The notes under the pieces: model-generated | Databases searched by the model: none | Seen by the model: only the letters and a program-made list of their open reading frames with translations | What the model was told of the DNA's origin: nothing | Program-made: the position numbers and the translations under genes | In this document: one piece after another, positions 8,494 to 15,248 of the stretch | Layout of the letters: every line of letters begins with the position of its first letter | Position numbering within the stretch: position 1 is the stretch's first letter | Assembly: GCA_938040365.1 (NCBI GenBank) | Contig: CALHXU010000082.1 | Span: forward strand, 1 to 42,745 | Length of the DNA stretch: 42,745 nucleotides | Direction: 5' to 3' | Source: an uncultured Acidimicrobiales bacterium | GTDB taxonomy: Bacteria; Actinomycetota; Acidimicrobiia; Acidimicrobiales; SHLQ01

Positions 8494-8828
8494 GATCTCT
8501 GCTCTTCGCTCTGGCGTGGGACGATCATGTTTGACCGTGCAAGTGTGGACAGGGCTCGCTCGTGAGCGAGGTGGTCGCCGGGAGATACTCCGGCGTCGTG
8601 CAGGGCGAGTCGAGCGGTCTCACATGAGGCCAAAAGCTCGAGGGTTGTGCGTAGCTCGGGAGACTTGACGAACGAAAGCCGTCGATCGCCGTAGTGATAG
8701 AGCAGCGCACCGAAACGCTCCGGGCGAACTTGGACCTGCTCGTGGAGGTCCCACGCTGAATCGAAGTCGAACGCGTCAGTTCTGGCCGGAGCCGCGACGT
8801 TTTGGGTGGTCGTGCCCTGCGTAGCCAT
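8490..8828 (-). CDS. mftB: MftB, mycofactocin precursor-binding chaperone
   Basis: 112 residues with a PqqD-like RiPP recognition fold. MftB binds the MftA leader and presents it to MftC. The segment VQVRPERFGALLYHYGDRRLSF followed by KSPELRTTLELL (about residues 33-67) is the recognisable core. The start is three bases after the mftA stop and the end overlaps mftC, so stoichiometric co-translation is likely. The first 20 residues (Thr/Ala/Pro) are low complexity, so a slightly later start cannot be excluded. Confidence 0.93.
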   Translation of the reverse strand: MATQGTTTQNVAAPARTDAFDFDSAWDLHEQVQVRPERFGALLYHYGDRRLSFVKSPELRTTLELLASCETARLALHDAGVSPGDHLAHERALSTLARSNMIVPRQSEEQRS

Positions 8829-8831
8829 GGA

Positions 8832-9014
8832 TTAGTACACGCCGCACATGCCGTCGATCGAGACGTCCTCGACAAGATCGGTCTCGGCAACTACGTCGCT
8901 GTCGGCGTCAGCGCTGATGGTTGGGGTTTGCCCCACGCTGTCGTCGAGAGCGACGTCTTCATGGGTTGGTTCGGCAGCGTTCGTGGCGATTGCGTTCGTG
9001 GCGTTTGAGTTCAT
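8832..9014 (-). CDS. mftA: MftA, mycofactocin precursor peptide
   Basis: 60 residues ending in IDGMCGVY, the diagnostic C-terminus of the mycofactocin precursor; the final Val-Tyr becomes the cofactor core. The peptide is longer than the roughly 30-residue precursors of many mycobacteria. The extra N-terminal portion is rich in Asn, Ala, Asp and Thr, with an acidic leader (DVVAETDLVEDVS) just before the core, where MftB would bind. The ATG at 9012-9014 has only a weak purine tract upstream (GAAAGAAG), and a later in-frame start is not obvious. It heads the operon and is divergent from mftR. Confidence 0.93.
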   Translation of the reverse strand: MNSNATNAIATNAAEPTHEDVALDDSVGQTPTISADADSDVVAETDLVEDVSIDGMCGVY

Positions 9015-9180
9015 GGCGTTTGGCTTCTTTCGTTTCTTGTGTGGTGCTGGTATGTGGTTCGACCTCGTAGAGCTGATGACTAGCGTTGAGGTGGCTGGTG
9101 AGCGTGATCTTTCGATGGGCGAAGTAGGGTTCGCTCATGTCGAGATCGACCACCTGCAGATTAACGTCGTGGTGTGACAT
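8959..9180 (-). other. Possible small upstream reading frame overlapping mftA
   Basis: A 73-codon open frame (MSHHDVNLQVVDLDMSEPYF...) fills the mftA leader and runs into the first 56 bases of mftA in another frame. In its first 45 codons, about 70 percent of third positions are G or C, which looks coding-like. No ribosome-binding site precedes the ATG at 9180; an internal ATG at 9138 is an alternative. The part overlapping mftA is Arg/His-rich, as expected of a shadow. It could be a leader peptide coupling translation to mftA, or chance. I do not recognise the protein. Confidence 0.25.
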
Positions 9181-9187
9181 AAATCAA
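9158..9187 (-). promoter_or_regulatory. Candidate mftA promoter
   Basis: On the minus strand, TTGATT (9182-9187) and TAATCT (9158-9163) are 18 bases apart, an acceptable -35/-10 pair. This would give mftA a leader of roughly 135 bases. The TTC-N6-GAA operator at 9204-9221 sits just upstream of the -35 for this promoter. It is a weak match, and other starts are possible. Confidence 0.35.
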
Positions 9188-9203
9188 CCGGTCGCCATCA
9201 AAA

Positions 9204-9221
9204 TAGTTCGAAATGGAACAT
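9204..9221 (+). promoter_or_regulatory. TTC-N6-GAA family operator between mftA and mftR
   Basis: TAGTTC-GAAATG-GAACAT contains the inverted half-sites GTTC and GAAC (9206-9219) and matches TTCGAWWWNGAA at 9207-9218. It ends 10 bases before the mftR start codon and lies in the 217-base divergent region between mftR and mftA. This is the expected place for an autoregulatory TetR operator, which makes MftR the most economical candidate for binding the whole motif family. That link is inferred from position. Confidence 0.6.
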
Positions 9222-9231
9222 CTGGGACGAA

Positions 9232-9867
9232 ATGACCGAACGACAGCGCCCGAGCAGCGACCCAACTCAACCTCGAACGCCAGCACGGGGGAGACCGCCC
9301 AGCACAACCCCGCGAGAACTCGAATTGATTGCGCTCAACCTCTTTGCCGAACACGGCTTCGAAGAGACGACGGTCGAAGCAATCGCTGCTGCGGCGAACG
9401 TCACGAGCCGGACCTTCTTTCGATATTTTCCAGGCAAAGCCGATGTTTTGTGGCAGGGCTTTGACGACGAGATTGAGGCGATGCGCGACGCGCTTGGTTC
9501 GATCGACCCGGACGAGGGCATCTTCGATGGCATTCGGACCGCGGTCCTCACGGTCAACGACTACGGCCCAGATGACCTGCCCGAACTTCGAACCCGTTTA
9601 CACCTGTTGTCGAATGAACCAGCGCTGCAAGCGCACGCCGCGCTGCGTTACGAGGCGTGGGCCGAAGCAATCAGCGCGTTTGTGGGGAGCCGGACTGGCC
9701 AGAGTCCCACCGCGCTCTATCCGTTGGTGCTTGGCCGCGCGGTTCTGGCGGCCTGCCAGGGAGCCTTCGATGTATGGGCTGACGATGCCCGCGGCGAACA
9801 GTCCGATGGTCTTGTCACTCATCTCGACGCTGCGCTTGAGCTCCTTCGGGCCGGATTCGATTCGTGA
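9232..9867 (+). CDS. mftR: MftR, TetR-family regulator of the mycofactocin locus
   Basis: 211 residues. The N-terminal DNA-binding domain contains GRPPSTTPRELELIALNLFA (20-39), HGFEETTVEAIAAAANV (41-57) and SRTFFRYFPGKADVLW (59-74), the pattern of mycofactocin-system TetR regulators. The C-terminal ligand domain is helical. In mycobacteria MftR is reported to repress the mft genes and respond to long-chain acyl-CoA, which would suit this fatty-acyl-rich island. The gene is divergent from mftA, and a palindrome lies just before its start. The ATG is close to the palindrome with little room for a ribosome-binding site, so bound MftR would block its own gene. Confidence 0.9.
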   Translation: MTERQRPSSDPTQPRTPARGRPPSTTPRELELIALNLFAEHGFEETTVEAIAAAANVTSRTFFRYFPGKADVLWQGFDDEIEAMRDALGSIDPDEGIFDGIRTAVLTVNDYGPDDLPELRTRLHLLSNEPALQAHAALRYEAWAEAISAFVGSRTGQSPTALYPLVLGRAVLAACQGAFDVWADDARGEQSDGLVTHLDAALELLRAGFDS

Positions 9868-9875
9868 GGTTGGCA

Positions 9876-9925
9876 GCGCGTGAACTACGCGACCACTTTT
9901 GCGCGTGAACTACGCGACCACTCTT
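9876..9925. repeat. 25-base tandem duplication at the end of the MaoC-like gene
   Basis: A 22-base sequence occurs at 9876-9897 and again at 9901-9922, in a 25-base unit (9876-9900 and 9901-9925). The right copy encodes the last residues and stop codon of the hydratase gene ending at 9910; the left copy is its duplicate, downstream of the stop. It lies in the 42-base convergent gap after mftR and part of the hydratase end. A recent local duplication is the simplest explanation. Confidence 0.85.
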
Positions 9926-10356
9926 GCGGTGGCCGTTGCCCGGAACACCTCGGTCCCATCCTGGTTGGTCGTCGAAATCTCAAGGTCGACTTCGCCGGTG
10001 CTGTCACTCTGGCCGTCACTGTCGGCAGTGTGGGGACGGTAGGCCACGACCTCGGCGGTTGCGCTCAGCGTGTCGCCAGGCCACACCTGATTGAGAAAAC
10101 GTCCGCCATAGGTGCGAAGCGACCCTGCGCCGAGCCAGTCGGTCAACATGGTCGACGTCAGCGCCATCGTCAGCATGCCATGAGCAAAAACTGACGGGTA
10201 CCCAGCAACCTCGGTGGCATATACCCCGTCGGTGTGGATTGGGCTGAAATCGCCACTCGCTCCCGCGTACATCACGATTTGGGTGCGGGTCAGATTCTCG
10301 ACGAGTACTTCACTATGTCGATCGCCTACCGACCAGGTCGGCGCTGCGGTGCTCAT
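9910..10356 (-). CDS. MaoC-like hot-dog hydratase, catalytic subunit
   Basis: 148 residues from the ATG at 10354-10356, chosen because GAGGACC lies about 10 bases upstream; a start 12 codons earlier would overlap the previous gene. The fold is a single hot-dog. The R-hydratase motif is visible as YAGASGDFSPIHTD, with the conserved Asp and His, followed by FAHGMLTMAL. Together with the neighbouring HadA-like protein this should form a heterodimer that hydrates 2-enoyl-CoA or dehydrates 3-hydroxyacyl-CoA. The gap between the two genes is 13 bases, and the pair is divergent from an acyl-CoA dehydrogenase gene. Confidence 0.87.
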   Translation of the reverse strand: MSTAAPTWSVGDRHSEVLVENLTRTQIVMYAGASGDFSPIHTDGVYATEVAGYPSVFAHGMLTMALTSTMLTDWLGAGSLRTYGGRFLNQVWPGDTLSATAEVVAYRPHTADSDGQSDSTGEVDLEISTTNQDGTEVFRATATARVVA

Positions 10357-10369
10357 TGGGCTGCGGTCC

Positions 10370-10873
10370 TCATTGGTCGCGGCCTTCCACATCGGACTCG
10401 ACCGACCGTTCGGTTCGCACCCCGACCTCGCGAATCGTCAGGACCCGCTCGCCATCGGCGTTTCGATAGGTGTGAATTCGCTCGGAAAAGTGCAGCGTGC
10501 CCGCTCGCTTGCTCTGCTTTTCCCATGACTCGCCGTTCGCTGTTTCGATCGTCAGTTTCTGGCCTGCGGTCATTGGCAGGTGGTATTCGAAATGCTGCTC
10601 CGCGTGCATCTCGGTTCCCCCCGACAAAATCGCTGGCGGCGTACCTGTCGCCGACTTACCCGAACCAATCCACGGCTCCCCATGGGTTGGTCGCCCCGGA
10701 TAGTTTGGATCGAAGTGTGCCGAGGCTTGCGCAAACGTCGGCGGCGCAAGCACGTCATCGAAACCGGCATCGACCGCCTCATCGCGGTCGTGGTGAACCG
10801 GGTTCGTATCGCCGATTGCCTCGGTAAATAGATGGATCAGCCCCGCCTCGACCGTGAATGTTCTCGTCGTCAT
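10370..10873 (-). CDS. FAS1-like/HadA-type MaoC dehydratase N-terminal-domain protein
   Basis: 167 residues. The sequence FTVEAGLIHLFTEAIGDTNPVHHDRDEA followed by LAPPTFAQA is typical of the HadA-type N-terminal hot-dog (FAS1-like dehydratase domain). This usually pairs with a separate catalytic MaoC subunit, here the next gene. Homologous pairs act in mycolic-acid synthesis (HadAB) or sterol side-chain degradation (ChsH1/ChsH2). The catabolic setting favours the second kind of role, but the substrate is not determined. It would be transcribed from the divergent region around 10946-10962. Confidence 0.85.
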   Translation of the reverse strand: MTTRTFTVEAGLIHLFTEAIGDTNPVHHDRDEAVDAGFDDVLAPPTFAQASAHFDPNYPGRPTHGEPWIGSGKSATGTPPAILSGGTEMHAEQHFEYHLPMTAGQKLTIETANGESWEKQSKRAGTLHFSERIHTYRNADGERVLTIREVGVRTERSVESDVEGRDQ

Positions 10874-10921
10874 CTCGAGCCTTTCTCATTACCCGCTGAA
10901 CGCAGGCGTGTGTCGCTGCGT

Positions 10922-10962
10922 CTGTCAGAAATTACTTCGGGCTGATAATATTCGAATATGAA
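10922..10962 (+). promoter_or_regulatory. Leaderless promoter and operator of the acyl-CoA dehydrogenase gene
   Basis: TAATAT (10946-10951) is a good -10 hexamer, with CTGTCA (10922-10927) 18 bases upstream as a possible -35. The -10 ends six bases before the ATG at 10958, so the transcript would begin at or beside the start codon. No ribosome-binding site is needed or seen. The operator TTCGAATATGAA (10951-10962), inside the palindrome ATATTCGAATAT (10948-10959), covers the end of the -10, the start site and the initiator codon. On the opposite strand, TATTAT and TTGCCC could form a weak promoter for the hydratase pair. Confidence 0.6.
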
Positions 10963-12184
10963 CGAAAAGGGCAAGGCTGGAACAGGTACTGACGTAAGCG
11001 ACCAAGACGATGCAAACATCGTGCGTGCGGCTGTCGAGGCGCTTCTCGATGAGTATCCGGTCGACACGACAACGACCGCAGAGTTTCTGGGCGCCCAGTT
11101 CGACCGCGGGCTGGCATGGGTGCACTTCGAAAAAGGACACGGCGGGCTCGGCGTCAACCCGAAGCTGCAACGCATCGTCACCGAAGCAGTTCGCGCCGCC
11201 GGCGGGCCCTTCTGTATGCCGATCAATCCCATTGGCTATGGAATGTGCGGGCCGACGATCCACGCGTGGGGCACCGTCGAACAAAAGGAACAGTACCTGC
11301 GGCCCCTGTTCACCTGCGAAGAGATCTGGTGTCAGCTCTTTTCCGAACCCGGCGCGGGTTCCGATGTTGCTGGCCTGTCGATGCGCGCGGTCGAAGACGG
11401 CGATGAATGGGTCGTAAATGGACAGAAGGTATGGACAACGTTGGGTCACGTGTCTCGGTATGGACTGCTCGTGACCCGCACCGATCCGGGTGTGGTCAAA
11501 CATGCCGGGCTCACCGCATTTGTGGTCGACATGGACCAGCCGACGGTCGATGTTCGGCCGCTCCGTCAGATGACCGGCGAGGCAGAATTTAACGAGGTCT
11601 ACTTCACCGACACCAGGGTCCCGGCAGACAACATGTTGGGCGAACCCGGAGATGGTTGGCGAGTCTCGGTCACCACCTTGATGAACGAACGAACCTCCCT
11701 CGGCGGTGGAACCCGCCGACGGGGCTCGGGCACTATTGGTGACCTTGTGCAGGTTTGGTCAAAGCTCGATGACGCACAGCGTTCACCTATTGCCAAGGAT
11801 CGAGTGACGAAGCTCTGGATCCGAGCAGAGGTCCACCGGTTGACAAACATGCGGGCCAGTCAGAATCGCAAGCTTGGCGAACCGGGGCCAGAGGGGTCGA
11901 TCGGCAAGCTCGAGTCGGCAAATCTGAACAAGGCGATCTACGAAGAACTCATGGCCTTGCTGGGGCCAGAATCGATGCTGTATGGCAGCTACGAGATGAC
12001 CCGACCCGACACCGCGATGAGCGGAGGTCCATGGCAGCAGCGTTTCTTGCGATCGCGCGCCAACTCGATCGAGGGCGGCACTACCGAGGTCATGTTGAAC
12101 ATCTTGGGCGAGCGTGTCCTCGGCCTCCCCGGAGATGTGCGCGTCGACCGCAACGTTCCGTGGTCCGAGGTGCCGAGAAACTAA
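10958..12184 (+). CDS. Acyl-CoA dehydrogenase (FadE type)
   Basis: 408 residues, full length. It should oxidise an acyl-CoA thioester to the 2-enoyl form with FAD, passing electrons to an electron-transfer flavoprotein. Visible segments are WCQLFSEPGAGSDVAGLSMRA, VVNGQKVWTT, and near the C-terminus SRANSIEGGTTEVMLNILGERVLGLP, where E372 is at the usual catalytic-base position. It is a single-gene unit, divergent from the hot-dog hydratase pair, which would act on its product. The ATG is used as a leaderless start. A GC-rich hairpin follows the stop. Substrate specificity cannot be read from the sequence. Confidence 0.9.
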   Translation: MNEKGKAGTGTDVSDQDDANIVRAAVEALLDEYPVDTTTTAEFLGAQFDRGLAWVHFEKGHGGLGVNPKLQRIVTEAVRAAGGPFCMPINPIGYGMCGPTIHAWGTVEQKEQYLRPLFTCEEIWCQLFSEPGAGSDVAGLSMRAVEDGDEWVVNGQKVWTTLGHVSRYGLLVTRTDPGVVKHAGLTAFVVDMDQPTVDVRPLRQMTGEAEFNEVYFTDTRVPADNMLGEPGDGWRVSVTTLMNERTSLGGGTRRRGSGTIGDLVQVWSKLDDAQRSPIAKDRVTKLWIRAEVHRLTNMRASQNRKLGEPGPEGSIGKLESANLNKAIYEELMALLGPESMLYGSYEMTRPDTAMSGGPWQQRFLRSRANSIEGGTTEVMLNILGERVLGLPGDVRVDRNVPWSEVPRN

Positions 12185-12196
12185 CCGCACTAATTG

Positions 12197-12211
12197 GCTG
12201 GCGAAGCCAGC
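12197..12211. terminator. Hairpin between convergent genes
   Basis: GCTGGC-GAA-GCCAGC is a perfect six-base-pair stem with a three-base loop, in the 40-base gap between the convergent acyl-CoA dehydrogenase and HpaB-like genes. The stem is symmetric, so it could end transcription from both sides, but no U-rich tract follows on either strand. Confidence 0.45.
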
Positions 12212-12224
12212 TCTGCTGAGATGA

Positions 12225-13613
12225 CTAGTCGGCTGAAGGAATCTCGAGCCCGGTTGCGTGCAGTGCTGCCTCGCGTGCGGCGTTGAGGTCGAAGTGTTTG
12301 CGAGTGACGATTCGTTGCGCGTACAGGCCGCCGCCGCCTTGGACCTTGGTAACGGCCTTCCAGCCGCCGAAGTTCCCAGCCGTGAGGTCGCGAATCGCAT
12401 GAAATAGTCGCGCTCGGTACTCGCCGTCTGCTGTAGCTCCGGTCATGTAACGCTTCACCGTGGCGCCAATTTCGGGGTTGTTGAGATCGGCGAGGGTCGG
12501 TGCAGTAATGACCGACCCGCCCGCAATCTCTTGGACCTTTTGGACCATGGGATGCCAGTTCGATGCGCCGAAGTATTTCCCGGCGTTCGTGTACAGCTCG
12601 TTTGGAAACATCGTGCCGTCCTCGCCCTGGCTGCCATTGCTGAGCGCCGCGTCGAGCGACGCTCGAAGCATGGTCGCGTGCATGATGAGGTCGGAGATCT
12701 TCTGGTTGATGTGGGAGACCTTCAACAATCCGTTGGCCTCGGCAATGAGATGGGCGAGCCCCACGAGCAGCTCGGCGTCATCGACCATGTGGGTGAGGCC
12801 AGCAACTCGCTCCCAGAGACCGAGCGAGTGGGCAAAGATCGCAGCCATGCCGATCTCGCCGTCGAGCATGAGGCGTTCGTTGGGCACAAAGACGTCGTCG
12901 AAGATGACCATGGCCTCGGGGAAGCTGTCGGTCGAGGAGAAGGGGGATTGTGGCCTTTCGCTCGGGGTAGGGGCAGTCGAGGTATCGACGATGGTTACGC
13001 CGGGGGCGTTGACCGGCACGCAGCACGCAATGGCGTAGTCCTCTTCACCTGGCTTCATTGCCTTGGTCGGGATGACCATGAGCTCGTGTGCGAGCGAGGC
13101 GCCGGTGATGTGGAGCTTGGCGCCGCGGATCCACACTCCTTCCTCTGAGCGCTTGACGACTCGGGTGTAGGCATCGGGGTCGCTCTGTTTACCAGGAGCG
13201 AGGCTCCGATCGCCCTTTGCGTCGGTGATGCACTGGGCGAAGCGGACGTCGCGTTCCCGGAAGTCCTCGAGCATTCCGCGAATGCGATCTGGAAAGTCGC
13301 TTGCCGCCGAAGCTTCTTCGATGCGCGACGCTGCGGTCGTCATTGCCATCATCGAGGCGTAGGTGAGCAGCGTCATGATGCCGAGCGGACGAATCGCCTC
13401 GTTTGCTTCGCGTAGATCGTCGAGCGAACGCGGAGCCATGGTGAATGGGCTGCCGTCTGGATAGAGCTCGCCGATGCGGTCGTAGCTTTGAGCGACGAGC
13501 GTGGCGCATGGCCCAATCACCGGGTGCTCGCGCACGTCATCGACGGGTTGCCCGTCGAAGTACACGGTGCGGCCATCATCGAGCGATGTGCGGTACTGAT
13601 CTGAGTTCATCAT
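12225..13613 (-). CDS. HpaB/4-hydroxybutyryl-CoA dehydratase family protein
   Basis: 462 residues. The N-terminus (YRTSLDDGRTVYFDGQPV, then HPVIGP) and the overall acyl-CoA-dehydrogenase-like fold belong to the family containing FADH2-dependent 4-hydroxyphenylacetate 3-monooxygenase (HpaB) and 4-hydroxybutyryl-CoA dehydratase (AbfD). AbfD needs a 4Fe-4S cluster held by three cysteines and a histidine. I see only scattered cysteines (GPCATL, AQCITD, IACCVP) and no matching spacing, so a flavin monooxygenase role is more likely. No small flavin reductase lies nearby. Start ATG-ATG at 13610-13613, with AGAAGGGCG upstream. It is divergent from the ABC binding-protein gene across a region bearing both operator types. 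Confidence 0.75.
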   Translation of the reverse strand: MMNSDQYRTSLDDGRTVYFDGQPVDDVREHPVIGPCATLVAQSYDRIGELYPDGSPFTMAPRSLDDLREANEAIRPLGIMTLLTYASMMAMTTAASRIEEASAASDFPDRIRGMLEDFRERDVRFAQCITDAKGDRSLAPGKQSDPDAYTRVVKRSEEGVWIRGAKLHITGASLAHELMVIPTKAMKPGEEDYAIACCVPVNAPGVTIVDTSTAPTPSERPQSPFSSTDSFPEAMVIFDDVFVPNERLMLDGEIGMAAIFAHSLGLWERVAGLTHMVDDAELLVGLAHLIAEANGLLKVSHINQKISDLIMHATMLRASLDAALSNGSQGEDGTMFPNELYTNAGKYFGASNWHPMVQKVQEIAGGSVITAPTLADLNNPEIGATVKRYMTGATADGEYRARLFHAIRDLTAGNFGGWKAVTKVQGGGGLYAQRIVTRKHFDLNAAREAALHATGLEIPSAD

Positions 13614-13628
13614 GTGACGTGCGCCCTT

Positions 13629-13642
13629 CTAGCGATTGCTCT
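13629..13642 (+). promoter_or_regulatory. Weak CTAGCG-family site upstream of the HpaB-like gene
   Basis: CTAGCG-AT-TGCTCT keeps the left half of the CTANCGARCGCTAG motif and part of the right half. It lies 16 bases before the HpaB-like start codon. Alone it would not be convincing; it gains weight from the better site at 13708. Confidence 0.3.
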
Positions 13643-13707
13643 ACTAAGTGTTTACCGGCCGACCGTGTGTCGCGCCAGCGCCCGTTTCTCGGACACTCGG
13701 AAGAAAC

Positions 13708-13721
13708 CTAGCGCTCGATAG
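13708..13721 (-). promoter_or_regulatory. CTAGCG-family operator in the HpaB/ABC divergent region
   Basis: On the minus strand the site reads CTATCG-AG-CGCTAG, one base from a perfect inverted repeat of the CTANCGARCGCTAG family. It lies about 95 bases upstream of the HpaB-like gene and about 70 bases upstream of the promoter of the ABC lipoprotein gene, so it could serve either or both. Confidence 0.55.
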
Positions 13722-13788
13722 CCTCGGATCCTCTGTCGATCGACTGCGGAGAAAAGTCTCGGGCGGAAGTTTTGGCCGAGCTGGCAAC

Positions 13789-13818
13789 CTGACTGGTATT
13801 TCGATTATGAATTATACT
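13789..13818 (+). promoter_or_regulatory. Promoter of the ABC lipoprotein operon with embedded operator
   Basis: CTGACT (13789-13794) and TATACT (13813-13818) are 18 bases apart, a good -35/-10 pair. TTCGATTATGAA (13800-13811), a member of the TTCGAWWWNGAA family, fills the spacer. Transcription would start near 13825, leaving a leader of roughly 75 bases that ends in a G-rich ribosome-binding site before the GTG at 13902. Confidence 0.6.
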
Positions 13819-13901
13819 AGTGTGAAAGATCGTCGGTACAAGTGTGCTGGCATACATGGATTCCGGGGAGTCAGAACGGCTCTGAACGGGGGGGAAAGAT
13901 T

Positions 13902-15248
13902 GTGAAGAAATCACTGAGTACAAGGCGAATGTTGATCGCCATGCTGATGGCGTTTGCACTCGTTGCTGCTGCCTGTGGCTCCGACGGGGCCGACACGTCG
14001 ACCGCCGACGAAGCAGAAGCCACCACCGAAGAAGGTGACGGCGGCGAAGAAGAAGCCATGGAAGACGAAGAAGAAGAAGCCATGGAAGATGAAGAAGAGG
14101 CGGAGCCAGAAGACAGCTCCGATGACATCTTTGGCGAGCCAAACCCCGCTGAAGGTGAACCCTTCGTTGTTGGCTTCCCTGTCGATACCGGCGGTGAAGC
14201 GCTCGATAACATTGAAGCCCAGATCGCTGGCGAAGCAACCGCTGAGTACATCAACGAGTTCCTCGGTGGTATCGAGGGACAGCCACTTGAAATTCAATTC
14301 TGCTCGACTCGCCAGTCGGTGGGATCGGCAACCGATTGTGCAAACGAGTTCATCCAAAACGGTGTCTCGGCAGTCGTCGTAGGTGCCACGCCATTCGGTG
14401 AGATCATCGCCGGAGCTGTCACCGAAGCTGGCATTCCTTACGTCGTTGCAGTCGCTGCATCGAACGCCGAGCTCGGAAGTCCAAACGCCGCAACTCTGAC
14501 CGGTGATGTCTTTGCAACCTGGGGGGCTCCTTCGGTCTTCCTCGGCGAGCAAGGCCTGTCGAACTTTGCAGTGCTCGCAATCGATGTTCCATCGGTACGA
14601 CAAGGCGCAGAGGCATTGTTCGCTCCTTCATATGAGGCAGCAGGCTTTAACGTTTCACTTGCGTTCGTGCCTCCAGGCACCGCTGACATGTCAGCGAACG
14701 TCGCTGCAGTTGCCGATGCTGACGCATGGCTCGTCCTTGGCGACGCTGCGTTCTGCACGTCTGGATTGCAGGCTGTGAAGGCCCAGTCACCAGACACGCC
14801 GATCTATGTCAGCTTCCAGTGCGTCTCACCTGATTCAGCCGAAGCAGTTGGTGGCTTTGAGGGCATCCGTGTCGTGCAGGGCACTCGCTTGGACCCAGCT
14901 GACCCAGAGACCGAACTGTTCAACGCAGTCCTCGAGCGTTACGCCGACCAACCCCTCGACGGTCTCGGCGTGGGCTTCTTGTCCGATGCATTCGTATCGA
15001 CGCTGGCCTTTGATCGACTGATGGAGGGCTACACCGGTGACGGTTCGCCCGAGTCGGTTCTCGCCCAGATCAAGGGCACGACGGCAGCACTTCCACTGAG
15101 CGGTGGAACCACGATCGACTGTGGTAACCCGCCATTGGTATTTGCTCCAAGCGTCTGCTCGGCTGGCGCATGGCTGACCGAGCTTGACTTCAATGGTGCT
15201 CCAACGACCTTTGAGTCGGTGGACACCCTAGCGATCTTCGGTGGCTGA
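13902..15248 (+). CDS. ABC transporter substrate-binding lipoprotein (branched-chain amino-acid type)
   Basis: 448 residues from a GTG start with the ribosome-binding tract GGGGGGGAAAG. An upstream in-frame ATG lacks a binding site and would spoil the signal peptide. The N-terminus KKSLSTRR, a hydrophobic core and the lipobox LVAAAC put a lipidated Cys at residue 25, so the mature protein is membrane-anchored. A highly acidic linker of about 45 residues with the repeat EEEAMEDE follows. The rest is a periplasmic-binding-protein type I domain (VGFPVDTGGEALDNIEAQIA, NGVSAVVVGATPFG). It probably feeds the LivHMG/LivF transporter at 36878-40293, which has no binding protein next to it. Confidence 0.88.
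   Translation: MKKSLSTRRMLIAMLMAFALVAAACGSDGADTSTADEAEATTEEGDGGEEEAMEDEEEEAMEDEEEAEPEDSSDDIFGEPNPAEGEPFVVGFPVDTGGEALDNIEAQIAGEATAEYINEFLGGIEGQPLEIQFCSTRQSVGSATDCANEFIQNGVSAVVVGATPFGEIIAGAVTEAGIPYVVAVAASNAELGSPNAATLTGDVFATWGAPSVFLGEQGLSNFAVLAIDVPSVRQGAEALFAPSYEAAGFNVSLAFVPPGTADMSANVAAVADADAWLVLGDAAFCTSGLQAVKAQSPDTPIYVSFQCVSPDSAEAVGGFEGIRVVQGTRLDPADPETELFNAVLERYADQPLDGLGVGFLSDAFVSTLAFDRLMEGYTGDGSPESVLAQIKGTTAALPLSGGTTIDCGNPPLVFAPSVCSAGAWLTELDFNGAPTTFESVDTLAIFGG

Noticed and set aside
13842-13901. An upstream ATG start for the ABC lipoprotein
   Set aside because: It would add 20 residues (MCWHTWIPGS...) before a well-formed lipoprotein signal peptide and has no ribosome-binding site. The GTG at 13902 has a strong one.
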